Below, piece by piece: positions 49,757-58,541 of a stretch of 64,000 nucleotides of DNA. Source of the DNA: UBA7702 sp040776805. GTDB lineage: Bacteria; Bacillota; Dehalobacteriia; UBA7702. The position numbers and the translations under genes were made by a program. Position 1 is the first letter of the stretch, and each line of letters opens with the position of its first letter. The notes beneath the pieces are model-generated. The model saw only the letters and a program-made list of their open reading frames with translations, was not told where the DNA came from and made no database searches. The DNA is taken from the NCBI GenBank assembly GCA_040776805.1, contig JAXGZS010000008.1, positions 1-64,000 of the forward strand, written 5' to 3'.

Positions 49757-51105
49757 ACGTGAAGATGAAAGAAGAATTGACACCCAGCCAAATCGTACTT
49801 GAACTGGATAAATACATCATCGGCCAAGCCCAAGCCAAAAAGAGCGTGGCCATTGCCTTGCGAAACCGCTTTCGCCGCAAAAATGTCAATGAAGAATTAA
49901 GGGACGATATCATCCCGAAGAACATTATCATGATCGGCCCCACCGGCGTCGGTAAAACGGAAATCGCCCGCCGCCTGGCAAAAATGGTCAACGCTCCCTT
50001 TGTCAAAGTGGAGGCCACAAAGTTTACGGAAGTCGGTTACGTTGGCCGGGACGTCGACTCCATCATTCGCGATCTGGTGGAAAACGCCGTGGCGATTATT
50101 CGAACAGAGCGCATGAGCATCGTGGAAAAACAGGCCAAAAAGAACGCCGAAGCCCGCCTGGTGAATCAGCTGATGATGGAGGGTTACGGCAAAGACCTGG
50201 AAAACCCGGAAGAAACTTTGAGTCAGAATGAAGTCAACGCCCGCCGCAGAAAGTATATCAAACGCTTGCTCAACGCCGGTGATCTTGACCGAGAAACCCT
50301 TGAAATCGAAGTGGCGGATACGCCGGGCCCGGTGATGATCGGCGGTATGGACGACATGGGCGTCGATCTCGGCAGTATTTTCGGGAACATGCTCCCCACC
50401 AAAATGAAGAAGCGCAAGGTCACCACAAAGGAAGCCTTGCGTATCTTTACCCAGGAAGAAAGTCAAAAACTCATCGACATGGAAGAAGTATCGGCGGAAG
50501 CCGTGGAAAAGACAGAACAGATGGGCATCGTATTCCTGGATGAAATCGATAAGATCGCCGTTTCCGACCATAAGAACGGCGTCGACGTCAGCCGCGGCGG
50601 CGTCCAGCGGGATATTTTGCCCCTGGTGGAAGGAGCCACGATCAATACGAAGTACGGCCCGGTGCGGACGGATCACATTCTTTTCATTGCTGCCGGCGCC
50701 TTTCACGTGGCGAAGCCCTCGGATCTGATGCCGGAATTGCAGGGCCGCTTCCCCATTCGGGTGGAGTTGGACAGTTTGACTGCCGAGGACTATAAACTGA
50801 TCCTGCGGGAACCGCAAAACTCCTTAATTAAGCAGTACGCCCAATTGCTCAAAGCCGACGGCGTTTATGTGGAGTTTACCGAAGACGGGATCAACGCCAT
50901 GGCGGAGATCGCCGACCGGATCAACGAGGAAACGGAGAACATCGGCGCCCGCCGCCTGCATACGATTCTCGAAAAGGTTCTGGAGGACGTTTTGTTCTCA
51001 GCGCCGGATCTGCTCCGCGGCACCGTTACGGTGGATCGGGAGTACGTCGACAGCCGCATGATGGGCATCGTCAAAAACGAAGATTTAAGTAAGTACATTC
51101 TCTAA
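49753..51105 (+). CDS. hslU: ATP-dependent protease HslU (ClpY) unfoldase
   Basis: A 450-residue AAA+ ATPase that unfolds substrates for HslV. It shows LTPSQIVLELDKYIIGQ, Walker A GPTGVGKTEIARRLAK, EVGYVGRDVDSIIRDL, the intermediate I domain, Walker B IVFLDEIDKIA and RGGVQRDILPLVEG. The start is GTG at 49753 overlapping the hslV stop, or ATG at 49765. In many relatives codY follows; here it is absent and rpsB comes next after 275 bases. Confidence 0.96.
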   Translation: MNVKMKEELTPSQIVLELDKYIIGQAQAKKSVAIALRNRFRRKNVNEELRDDIIPKNIIMIGPTGVGKTEIARRLAKMVNAPFVKVEATKFTEVGYVGRDVDSIIRDLVENAVAIIRTERMSIVEKQAKKNAEARLVNQLMMEGYGKDLENPEETLSQNEVNARRRKYIKRLLNAGDLDRETLEIEVADTPGPVMIGGMDDMGVDLGSIFGNMLPTKMKKRKVTTKEALRIFTQEESQKLIDMEEVSAEAVEKTEQMGIVFLDEIDKIAVSDHKNGVDVSRGGVQRDILPLVEGATINTKYGPVRTDHILFIAAGAFHVAKPSDLMPELQGRFPIRVELDSLTAEDYKLILREPQNSLIKQYAQLLKADGVYVEFTEDGINAMAEIADRINEETENIGARRLHTILEKVLEDVLFSAPDLLRGTVTVDREYVDSRMMGIVKNEDLSKYIL

Positions 51106-51117
51106 CCGTTTTCCGAT

Positions 51118-51177
51118 GAGGGAATCGCAAAGCGCTCCCTCAAGGGAAGATAACATGCAATATATCATGCAATATAT
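51118..51177 (+). repeat. Hairpin and 12-bp tandem repeat after hslU
   Basis: GAGGGA (51118-51123) pairs with TCCCTC (51136-51141), with CGC/GCG inside, but no T tract follows. Next, CATGCAATATAT is repeated exactly in tandem (51154-51165, 51166-51177), just upstream of the rpsB promoter. A regulator site is possible. Confidence 0.8.
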
Positions 51178-51223
51178 ATTGTAGAAATACAATAAAAAAG
51201 AGCAAAACAGCGATAAAATCCTC

Positions 51224-51252
51224 TTGCATGAGGCCATACTTTATGGTACTAT
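51224..51252 (+). promoter_or_regulatory. Promoter of the rpsB-tsf operon
   Basis: TTGCAT (51224-51229), 17 bases, TACTAT (51247-51252), 128 bases before the rpsB ATG. Confidence 0.7.
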
Positions 51253-51380
51253 GTTAAAGAAACACGCACGGATTTGGATTTTCGCGCCGGTGCCTCTTGA
51301 GGTGTCGCGAAAAAAGGAAGAATCCGGAGGTGAAAGCGGGGTTAACCCGCAATCAAAAAACCGAGGAGGAAATAACGAAA
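51253..51380 (+). promoter_or_regulatory. Structured rpsB leader RNA
   Basis: The untranslated leader folds strongly: TTTTCGCG (51279-51286) with CGCGAAAA (51306-51313), an inner CCTC/GAGG, an outer GGATT/AATCC, and a separate GCGGG/CCCGC hairpin (51336-51350) near the ribosome-binding site. Leaders of this kind allow S2 to repress its own operon in other bacteria; that role here is inferred. Confidence 0.55.
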
Positions 51381-52136
51381 ATGGCAGTTATTTCAATGAA
51401 ACAGCTTTTAGAAGCAGGCGTCCATTTTGGACACCAAACCCGCCGTTGGAACCCGAAAATGGCTCCTTACATCTTTACCGAAAGAAACGGCATCTACATC
51501 ATTGATCTGCAGAAAACAGTGAAGAAAATCGATGAAGCCTATGCTTTCATCAAAGATACTGTGGCTGACGGCGGATCCATCCTGTTTGTAGGAACCAAAA
51601 AACAGGCCCAAGACGCCATCAGGGAAGAAGCCGAACGTTGCGGCATGTTCTTTGTGAACCAGAGATGGTTGGGCGGATTGATGACCAACAACAAAACCAT
51701 TCAAAAGCGGATTGATTTTCTGCGCGATATGGAAAAGATGGAAGAAGACGGAACTTTAGATCTTTTACCCAAAAAGGAAGTTGCCCAGTTGCAGGGTAAA
51801 AAAGAAAAGCTCGAGAAATTCTTGGGCGGTATCAAAGAGATGAGAGATCTCCCCGGCGCTCTTTTTGTGGTGGATCCCAAAAAGGAAAGAATCGCCGTGG
51901 CCGAAGCCAAGAAACTGAGCATTCCCATTATCGCGATTGTCGATACCAACTGCGACCCCGAGGAAGTGGATTACGTGATCCCCGGGAATGACGATGCCAT
52001 TCGCGCCGTCAAACTCCTCGTTGCCAGAATGGCCGACGCGGTCATCGAAGGCAACCAGGGTATGTCCATGGCGGAAGCCGTTGACGAAGCACCGGCAGAA
52101 GCAGGGGAAACCGAAGAAGCAGCCGCCGCGGAATAA
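51381..52136 (+). CDS. rpsB: 30S ribosomal protein S2
   Basis: A 251-residue uS2 protein. It begins VISMKQLLEAGVHFGHQTRRW and shows FVGTKKQAQDAI, NQRWLGGLMTN, DLPGALFVVDPKKER and IVDTNCDPEEVDYVIPGNDDAIRA, then an acidic Ala/Glu tail. AGGAGG lies 11 bases before the ATG at 51381; upstream in-frame sequence is the structured leader. It is separated from tsf by an attenuator-like hairpin. Confidence 0.97.
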   Translation: MAVISMKQLLEAGVHFGHQTRRWNPKMAPYIFTERNGIYIIDLQKTVKKIDEAYAFIKDTVADGGSILFVGTKKQAQDAIREEAERCGMFFVNQRWLGGLMTNNKTIQKRIDFLRDMEKMEEDGTLDLLPKKEVAQLQGKKEKLEKFLGGIKEMRDLPGALFVVDPKKERIAVAEAKKLSIPIIAIVDTNCDPEEVDYVIPGNDDAIRAVKLLVARMADAVIEGNQGMSMAEAVDEAPAEAGETEEAAAAE

Positions 52137-52149
52137 ACGAATCAAATAG

Positions 52150-52207
52150 AGCAGGGCAGATTGCGGATCGGCTGACCCAGGCGATACAACGCCTGACCCT
52201 GCTTTTT
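52150..52207 (+). terminator. Attenuator-like terminator between rpsB and tsf
   Basis: AGCAGGG (52150-52156) pairs with CCCTGCT (52197-52203), with AGGCG/CGCCT inside, and T5 ends it. It probably lowers tsf relative to rpsB transcription. Confidence 0.75.
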
Positions 52208-52233
52208 ACTTGCGTATAGGAGGAATATACAAC

Positions 52234-53154
52234 ATGATTTCAGCCCAAATGGTCAAAGAGCTCCGGGAAAGAACGGGAGCCGGTATGATGGATTGCAAAA
52301 AGGCCCTCACGGAAACAGACGGCGATATGGATAAAGCCGTTGATTTTCTGCGCGAAAAAGGCCTTGCCGCCGCGGAGAAAAAAGCCGGGCGCATCGCCGC
52401 CGAAGGTATGGTCGCCACCGCCCTCTCCGCCGACGCCAAAGAAGGCGTTTTGGTGGAAGTCAACTGTGAAACCGACTTTGTGGCCAAAAACGAAGATTTT
52501 AAGGCTTTTGCCGCCGATGTGGCTCAACAGGTTTTGGCGGGGAACGCCGCCGACGTGGAAGCGCTCCTTGGCGAAACGTTCCTTAGCGACAGCGGTAAAA
52601 CCGTGAAAGACGAACTCACTGAAAAAGTCGCCGTAATCGGTGAAAATATCAATATCAGAAGATTTGAAAAAATGGAAGCCGCCGACGGTTGCGTCGCCTC
52701 TTATATCCATGGCGGCGGCAAGCTGGGCGTGGTGGTTTGCGGTAAAACCGACGTGGTCAACGAAGAAATCAAAACCGCGTTAAGAAACATCGCCATGCAG
52801 ATTGCGGCGATGGATCCCAAATACGTCAGCCGCGACGAAGTACCCGCTGATTTTTTGGAACATGAAAAAGAAATTCTAATGGCCCAGGCCAAAGAAGAAA
52901 ATCCCAATAAGCCGGAAAACATCATCGAAAAGATGATCATCGGCAGACTGAACAAGGAAATGAAGGAAATTTGCCTGCTGGATCAAAGTTATGTCCAGGA
53001 CAGTGATATGACCGTTGCCCAGTATGCGGCAAAAGTCGGCAAAGAAAACAACGCCGATTTTTCCGTAGTTCGCTTCGTTCGCTTCAAAACAGGGGAAGGC
53101 CTCGAAAAGAAGCAGGACGACTTTGCCTGTGAAGTCGAGAACATGTTCAAATAA
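52234..53154 (+). CDS. tsf: Elongation factor Ts
   Basis: A 306-residue nucleotide-exchange factor for EF-Tu. It shows VKELRERTGAGMMDCKKAL, the TDFVAKNEDFKAFA motif that contacts EF-Tu, and VASYIHGGGKLGVVV. GGAGG lies ten bases before the ATG at 52234. It is followed by pyrH after 28 bases. Confidence 0.97.
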   Translation: MISAQMVKELRERTGAGMMDCKKALTETDGDMDKAVDFLREKGLAAAEKKAGRIAAEGMVATALSADAKEGVLVEVNCETDFVAKNEDFKAFAADVAQQVLAGNAADVEALLGETFLSDSGKTVKDELTEKVAVIGENINIRRFEKMEAADGCVASYIHGGGKLGVVVCGKTDVVNEEIKTALRNIAMQIAAMDPKYVSRDEVPADFLEHEKEILMAQAKEENPNKPENIIEKMIIGRLNKEMKEICLLDQSYVQDSDMTVAQYAAKVGKENNADFSVVRFVRFKTGEGLEKKQDDFACEVENMFK

Positions 53155-53182
53155 AAGTTCATAACAGAGATAGGGGTATGCT

Positions 53183-53914
53183 ATGTGGGCTGAACCAAAG
53201 TATAAGAGAGTCGTTTTGAAGCTGAGCGGAGAAGCGCTTGCCGGCGACGCCGGCTACGGTATTGACCAAAAGATGTTAAGCCACGTTGCCAAGCAGGTGC
53301 AGGATGTACGAGATCTCGGTATCGATGTGCTGATTGTGGTCGGCGGCGGAAATATTTGGAGGGGTATCGCCGGTTCCGCACAAGGCATGGAACGCGCTAC
53401 CGCCGATTATATGGGCATGCTGGCGACGGTTATGAACAGTCTGGCGCTGCAAAATGCTTTGGAAAACATCGGTGTTGATACGAGAGTTCAGTCCGCCATC
53501 GAGATGCGGCAGATCGCCGAACCATATATCCGGCGCAAAGCCATTCGCCATTTGGAAAAGGGCAGAGTCGTCATTTTTGCCGCCGGTACGGGTAACCCCT
53601 ATTTTTCAACGGACACCACCGCTGCTTTGAGAGCCGCGGAGCTCGACGCGGAAGTCATTTTGATGGCCAAAAAAGTGGACGGCGTTTATTCCGCCGATCC
53701 GAAAACCGACGCCCGCGCCGAAAAGTTTGACCACTTGACCTATCAGGACGTGCTGCAGAAAGAGTTGAAAGTCATGGATTCCACGGCGGCCTCTCTCTGC
53801 AAAGACAACCATATTCCTATTATTGTATTCAATATCAATGGCAAGGACAACACGCGAAAAGCGGTGCTTGGAGAAAACGTTGGTACGATCGTTGGAGGTG
53901 AAACCAGTGATTAA
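53183..53914 (+). CDS. pyrH: UMP kinase
   Basis: A 243-residue amino-acid-kinase-fold enzyme making UDP, in pyrimidine supply. It shows RVVLKLSGEALAG, VVGGGNIWRG, the RATADYMGMLATVMN segment, TGNPYFSTDTTAALRAAE and AKKVDGVYSADPK. AGGGG precedes the ATG. Its stop overlaps the GTG start of frr by eight bases. Confidence 0.96.
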   Translation: MWAEPKYKRVVLKLSGEALAGDAGYGIDQKMLSHVAKQVQDVRDLGIDVLIVVGGGNIWRGIAGSAQGMERATADYMGMLATVMNSLALQNALENIGVDTRVQSAIEMRQIAEPYIRRKAIRHLEKGRVVIFAAGTGNPYFSTDTTAALRAAELDAEVILMAKKVDGVYSADPKTDARAEKFDHLTYQDVLQKELKVMDSTAASLCKDNHIPIIVFNINGKDNTRKAVLGENVGTIVGGETSD

Positions 53915-54464
53915 AGATTACATGGAAGAAGCGGAACGCAGAATGGGAAAAACCGCGGAGGCGCTGAAGAGGGAATTCGCCACGTTGCGGGCAGGGAGAG
54001 CAACTCCCGCCCTCCTCGATAAGATTCAGGTGGATTATTACGGCACTTTAACCCCCCTCAATCAGATGGCGAACATTTCCGCCCCGGAAAGTCATCTTTT
54101 GATGGTGCAGCCCTGGGATAAGAGCACGTTAAAAAATATCGAAAAGGCGATTCTCGCCTCAGACCTCGGATTGAATCCCAATAGTGACGGTTCGGTGATC
54201 CGCATTGCCATTCCGCAATTGACGGAAGAACGTCGAAAAGAATTGGTGAAAATCGTTAGAAAGAAGGATGAGGAAGCCAAAGTCGCCATCCGCAATCTCA
54301 GAAGGGAACTCAACGACGACATCAAGGAATTGGAAAAAGAAAAGGAAGTTTCCGAAGACGAAGCCGGCCGCGCTTTGGATGAAGCCCAAAAGCTGACGGA
54401 AAAATGGACCAAGAAGTTGGATGAAATAACCAAAACAAAGGAAACCGAGATTATGGAAGTCTGA
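53907..54464 (+). CDS. frr: Ribosome recycling factor
   Basis: A 185-residue factor that splits post-termination ribosomes with EF-G. Its three-helix body shows EFATLRAGRATPALLD, VDYYGTLTPLNQMA, VQPWDKSTLKNIEKAI and NDGSVIRIAIPQLTEERRKEL-type sequence. The start is GTG at 53907: GGAGG lies eight bases upstream and the length then equals the family norm. It overlaps pyrH by eight bases. Confidence 0.96.
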   Translation: MIKDYMEEAERRMGKTAEALKREFATLRAGRATPALLDKIQVDYYGTLTPLNQMANISAPESHLLMVQPWDKSTLKNIEKAILASDLGLNPNSDGSVIRIAIPQLTEERRKELVKIVRKKDEEAKVAIRNLRRELNDDIKELEKEKEVSEDEAGRALDEAQKLTEKWTKKLDEITKTKETEIMEV

Positions 54465-54525
54465 TCAATTTAATGCGTATGCATTTTTGAATTTAATTTC
54501 ATATTAATTAAGGAGGTGTATTTGA

Positions 54526-54690
54526 ATGTATAAAATCACTGATGACTGCGTCGCTTGCGGTACTTGCTTAGACGAATGTCCCAGCGAAGCGATCAAAGAA
54601 GGCGATATTTATGAAATCGATCAGGAACTCTGCACCGAATGCGGTACTTGCGTCGATTCTTGCCCCAATGATGCGATCGTCGAAGAATAA
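54526..54690 (+). CDS. 2[4Fe-4S] ferredoxin
   Basis: A 54-residue clostridial-type ferredoxin. Two CxxCxxCxxxCP clusters are visible: CVACGTCLDECP (residues 8-19) and CTECGTCVDSCP (36-47), giving eight cysteine ligands. It carries low-potential electrons in anaerobic metabolism. AAGGAGG precedes the ATG at 54526. It lies between frr and uppS and is followed immediately by a strong terminator, so it ends the rpsB operon or has its own promoter in the AT-rich 60 bases before it. Confidence 0.96.
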   Translation: MYKITDDCVACGTCLDECPSEAIKEGDIYEIDQELCTECGTCVDSCPNDAIVEE

Positions 54691-54696
54691 TGACAG

Positions 54697-54723
54697 AACC
54701 CCCTCGGCAGCGAGGGGGTTTTT
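54697..54723 (+). terminator. Terminator after the ferredoxin gene
   Basis: AACCCCCTCG (54697-54706), loop GCAG, CGAGGGGGTT (54711-54720) and T5: a textbook intrinsic terminator. Confidence 0.93.
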
Positions 54724-54750
54724 CACCATTTTACGGGGGTATCCTTTTTT

Positions 54751-55494
54751 ATGAAAAAAACCACAGAGAAGTTAAGAGATCAAATTGACCGAAACGCCGT
54801 TCCGCGCCATGTCGCCATCATTATGGACGGCAATGGCCGCTGGGCGCAAAAAAAGCGCCTCGGCCGGATCAAAGGCCATGTGGCGGGAGCGAAGATCATC
54901 CGAAACTTAACGGATGTTTCTTCGGAGCTGGGCATCAAAGCGTTGACGCTATACTGTTTTTCCACGGAAAACTGGCGCCGCCCTCTTGCCGAGGTCAATT
55001 TTCTGATGGATCTGATTCGCGGCTATCTTCTGGATCAAGCCGCCGACATGGTCAAAGAGGGAGTGCGGCTAACCTCCATCGGCGTCACCGAGGAACTGCC
55101 GGAAAAAGTAAAAAAAGAACTTCTTCGCGTCCAAGAGATGACCAAAGACTGCGAGAAGATTACCCTCAATCTGGCCTTAAACTACGGCGGCCGGGAAGAG
55201 ATTGTTCACGCGGCGAAGATACTTGCCGCCAAGGTCGAAAAAGGCGAATTAAAGGCCGCCGATATCGACGAGGATCTTTTTGCCGCCCAGCTTTACACGG
55301 CTTTTTTGCCGGATCCGGATCTTTTGATCCGCACTTCCGGGGAGATCCGCCTTTCCAACTTTCTGCCTTGGCAGACTGCTTATACGGAATTTTATTTTAC
55401 CGAGGTCAACTGGCCCGATTTTAGCGAGGCCGCCTATTATCGGGCGATTTTGGAATATCAGCGCCGCAGCCGCCGTTTTGGCGGGATTTCCTGA
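54751..55494 (+). CDS. uppS: Undecaprenyl diphosphate synthase
   Basis: A 247-residue cis-prenyltransferase making the C55 lipid carrier for wall polymers. It shows HVAIIMDGNGRWAQKK with the catalytic Asp, LTLYCFSTENWRRP, LNYGGREEIVHAAK and LLIRTSGEIRLSNFLPWQ. GGGGG lies eleven bases before the ATG. It is the first gene after the ferredoxin terminator and continues to cdsA. Confidence 0.97.
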   Translation: MKKTTEKLRDQIDRNAVPRHVAIIMDGNGRWAQKKRLGRIKGHVAGAKIIRNLTDVSSELGIKALTLYCFSTENWRRPLAEVNFLMDLIRGYLLDQAADMVKEGVRLTSIGVTEELPEKVKKELLRVQEMTKDCEKITLNLALNYGGREEIVHAAKILAAKVEKGELKAADIDEDLFAAQLYTAFLPDPDLLIRTSGEIRLSNFLPWQTAYTEFYFTEVNWPDFSEAAYYRAILEYQRRSRRFGGIS

Positions 55495-55535
55495 AATATT
55501 GGAATATGAAAATATAAGTATATGAGGATGAGAAC

Positions 55536-56333
55536 ATGTTAAAAACAAGAGTGATCAGCGCTCTGGTCTTTGTGCCTTTGATTTTGCTGGCGGCCTACTT
55601 CGGCGGCTTTGTTTTTGCCGCTTTGATGTTAGCCATTGCCCTGCTGGGCGGTTATGAATTTGGAAAAATGTTGGAGGCCAACGCTTACCGTTTGCTTCCC
55701 TGGATATATTACCCGGTGACTGTTTTGCTGATCGTCATGGCCCAACTTGCCCCCACCAACGGCGGAGTCACGGTGGCCGTGGCCTTTCTTGGTTTTGCCG
55801 CCTATTTGACCTTATTTGTCTTCGGCAAACTTCACCTCGATGAGGCGGCCCTCAACAGTCTCGCCTTGGCCTATATCCCCCTGACGTTGACCACGGCGAT
55901 CTTTATGCGCTCCGGGATGGAACAGGGCATGTATCTGATTTTTCTGCTGCTGCTCATCGAGTGGCTCACCGACAGCGGCGCTTATTTCATTGGCAGCGCT
56001 TTCGGCAAGCATAAATTGATGCCCCGGGTCAGCCCCAAAAAGACAGTGGAAGGCGCCCTGGGTGGCATTGCCGCGGCATGCCTCGGCGCGCTCCTATTGA
56101 ACGCGTTTGCCCACATCGCCCCTTATTGGCTCATCGTCGTCATCGCAGTCATTGTCTCCGTCGCGGGTCAGTTCGGTGATCTTTGCGAAAGCGCGGTGAA
56201 GCGCTGGGCACGGGTGAAGGATTCCGGCAATCTGATTCCCGGTCACGGCGGTATCTTGGACCGTTTTGACAGCATGTTTTTCGCCGCGCCCATCACTTAT
56301 CTGATCCTTACGGTTTATCAGCTTTTCAAATAA
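55536..56333 (+). CDS. cdsA: Phosphatidate cytidylyltransferase
   Basis: A 265-residue membrane enzyme with about seven hydrophobic segments, making CDP-diacylglycerol for phospholipids. The C-terminal signature SPKKTVEGALGG, GDLCESAVKRWARVKDSG and PGHGGILDRFDS is complete. GAGGATGAGAAC precedes the ATG. It forms the usual uppS-cdsA-dxr-rseP-ispG-proS order. Confidence 0.96.
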   Translation: MLKTRVISALVFVPLILLAAYFGGFVFAALMLAIALLGGYEFGKMLEANAYRLLPWIYYPVTVLLIVMAQLAPTNGGVTVAVAFLGFAAYLTLFVFGKLHLDEAALNSLALAYIPLTLTTAIFMRSGMEQGMYLIFLLLLIEWLTDSGAYFIGSAFGKHKLMPRVSPKKTVEGALGGIAAACLGALLLNAFAHIAPYWLIVVIAVIVSVAGQFGDLCESAVKRWARVKDSGNLIPGHGGILDRFDSMFFAAPITYLILTVYQLFK

Positions 56334-56362
56334 CAGATAACAGAGAACAGAGGAAATTCATT

Positions 56363-57499
56363 ATGAAAACCATTGGTATTTTGGGCTCCACCGGTTCCAT
56401 CGGACGCCAAAGCCTCTCTGTGCTGAATTGGTTTCCCGATGAATATAGGGTAAAACTTTTGGCGGCCAACAAAAACGCCGCTCTCCTTGCTGAACAGGCA
56501 AAAAAGTTTCAGCCGGAGGTCATTGCCCTTGCCGATCAGGGGAAATACAAAGAGCTGAAAGCTTTGTTGCCGGATTTTTCCGGTGAAATTTTGGCGGGGG
56601 CAGAGGGGATTGAGGCCGTTTCCGGGCTGCCGGTGGATATGATGATCCATGGTATTGCCGGCATGGCGGGGCTCTCTCCGCTTTTAACCACGCTGAAAGC
56701 CAAAAATAAGGTGGCTTTCGCCAACAAGGAAAGCCTTGTTACGGCGGGACACCTGGTGATGTCCCTGGTCAAAGAAATGGAAACCGCATTGCTCCCCGTG
56801 GACAGCGAACATTCCGCGATCTTCCAGTGTTTGCTGGGTGGTAGGAGCGGTTTGAAAAAATTGGTGCTGACGGCCTCCGGCGGGCCGTTTCGAGAATACA
56901 CCGCGGCGCAGTTGGAGAATGTCACCCCGGAAATGGCCCTGGAACATCCCACCTGGAATATGGGAGCGAAGGTAACCATCGACAGTTCCACGATGATGAA
57001 CAAAGGTCTGGAAGTCATCGAAGCCCATTGGCTTTTCGACTGTCCTTATGAACAAATCGAAGTTTTGATCCAGCCTCAAAGCGTCATTCACTCCATGGTC
57101 TGTTTTAAGGACGGTTCTTTCATCGGCCACCTGGGGAAGGCCGATATGCGCATCCCCATCCAATTCGCCTTGACCTATCCGGAGCGCAGGGAAAACCCTT
57201 TAACAGAATTGGACTTTGCCGCTTTGGGCCGCCTTGATTTCAGCGCGCCGAAAAAGGAAGTTTTTCCCCTTTTGGGCCTCGCCTACGAAGTAGGCAAGGC
57301 TGGCGGTACGCTGCCTGCGGTGATGAACGCCGCCAACGAAGTATTGGTGTATAAGTTCCTCGCGAAGAGAATAAAATATAAAGATATTTACAGGTATGTT
57401 GCCGAGACCGTGGCAAATCATGAAAATATTGCCGATCCGTCTCTTGGAGAGATTTTGGCGGCGGCGGCGGAAACCACGGAGAGACTGGCGCGTATCTGA
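56363..57499 (+). CDS. dxr: 1-deoxy-D-xylulose 5-phosphate reductoisomerase
   Basis: A 378-residue NADPH enzyme of the MEP isoprenoid pathway. It shows ILGSTGSIGRQSL, FANKESLVTAG, PVDSEHSAIFQCL, the flexible loop LTASGGPFRE, and MGAKVTIDSSTMMNKGLEVIEAHWLF (metal ligands). AGAGG lies eight bases before the ATG. With ispG in the same operon it shows that isoprenoids are made by the MEP route. Confidence 0.97.
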   Translation: MKTIGILGSTGSIGRQSLSVLNWFPDEYRVKLLAANKNAALLAEQAKKFQPEVIALADQGKYKELKALLPDFSGEILAGAEGIEAVSGLPVDMMIHGIAGMAGLSPLLTTLKAKNKVAFANKESLVTAGHLVMSLVKEMETALLPVDSEHSAIFQCLLGGRSGLKKLVLTASGGPFREYTAAQLENVTPEMALEHPTWNMGAKVTIDSSTMMNKGLEVIEAHWLFDCPYEQIEVLIQPQSVIHSMVCFKDGSFIGHLGKADMRIPIQFALTYPERRENPLTELDFAALGRLDFSAPKKEVFPLLGLAYEVGKAGGTLPAVMNAANEVLVYKFLAKRIKYKDIYRYVAETVANHENIADPSLGEILAAAAETTERLARI

Positions 57500-57520
57500 A
57501 AAATAGGGAAGGTGTTTTCA

Positions 57521-58537
57521 TTGAGTATTTTATGGACGGTTGTCTTGACTTTGGTGATGTTCGGCATTATTATCTTCGCCCACGAGGGCGGTCATTTGCT
57601 CTGCGCCAAAGCCTGCCACATTTACGTAGAAGAATTTTCCGTGGGCATGGGGCCGAAGCTGTTTTCCTTTCGGAAGGGAGACACCGCCTATTCTTTGCGG
57701 CTGCTGCCCATCGGCGGTTTCTGCAAAATGCCCGGGGAAGACGGCGAAAGCGATCTGCCCAACGGATTCGATAAAAAATCGGTACCCCAGCGTATGCTGG
57801 TGGTGGCCGGTGGCGCTCTGTTCAACATCATCTTCGCGGTGTTGCTCTTCATCGTCGCCTATATGGGACTGGGCACTTCCACCGAAGAGCCCATCATCGG
57901 CGAAGTCTATGAGGATTATCCGGCTTATGTGGCCGGCTTAGAGCCGGGGGACGTGGTGACCGCCATCAACGGGGAAGCCATCGCTTCCTGGGCCGATATG
58001 ACGGCGATCATTCAGAAACAGGTTGGCACGGCGTTGGCCTTTACCGTTGACCGCGGCGGTGAAGTCGTCCAGCTGACCATTACCCCGGAAGCCGGTGACA
58101 GCGGCAGCGGCGTCATCGGCATTGTTGCCGCCAGGGAAAGCGTTTCCGTTTTCGAAGCTGTGAAAACCGGTTTTCGGCAGACTTATGAATTGACCAAACT
58201 GGTGCTGGTCAGCCTTGGGCAGATGGTCACCGGCGCCATTGGCTTGGATTTGGCGGGCCCGGTGGGCGTCGGTCAGATGGTGGGTCAGGCGGCCTCTTAC
58301 GGTTTCTACAGTTTTCTGATCTTTGTCGCCGCCATCAGCGTGAACTTGGGCATCGTCAATCTGCTGCCCCTGCCTGCTTTGGACGGCAGCCGCCTCGTCT
58401 TTCTGGCCATTGAGGGAATTCGACGCAAACCCCTTGCCGCCAATGTGGAGGGGATGATCCATTTTGTCGGTTTCGTTCTGCTCATCGGCTTGCTGATCAT
58501 CGTCACTTATTTTGATATTTCCAGGATCATGGGTTAA
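57521..58537 (+). CDS. rseP: Site-2 membrane metalloprotease RseP/RasP
   Basis: A 338-residue intramembrane zinc protease that cuts anti-sigma factors and signal-peptide remnants. The zinc motif HEGGH is in the first hydrophobic segment (IIIFAHEGGHLLCAK), a PDZ domain fills about 120-200 and the third ligand lies in LLPLPALDGSRLVF. I take TTG at 57521 as start, six bases after AAGGTG; a GTG at 57512 overlaps that site. It is followed by ispG after four bases. Confidence 0.93.
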   Translation: MSILWTVVLTLVMFGIIIFAHEGGHLLCAKACHIYVEEFSVGMGPKLFSFRKGDTAYSLRLLPIGGFCKMPGEDGESDLPNGFDKKSVPQRMLVVAGGALFNIIFAVLLFIVAYMGLGTSTEEPIIGEVYEDYPAYVAGLEPGDVVTAINGEAIASWADMTAIIQKQVGTALAFTVDRGGEVVQLTITPEAGDSGSGVIGIVAARESVSVFEAVKTGFRQTYELTKLVLVSLGQMVTGAIGLDLAGPVGVGQMVGQAASYGFYSFLIFVAAISVNLGIVNLLPLPALDGSRLVFLAIEGIRRKPLAANVEGMIHFVGFVLLIGLLIIVTYFDISRIMG

Positions 58538-58541
58538 AAGG

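Noticed and set aside
51224..51505. Plus-strand frame over the rpsB promoter and start
   Set aside because: It crosses a promoter, a structured leader and the rpsB start in another frame.
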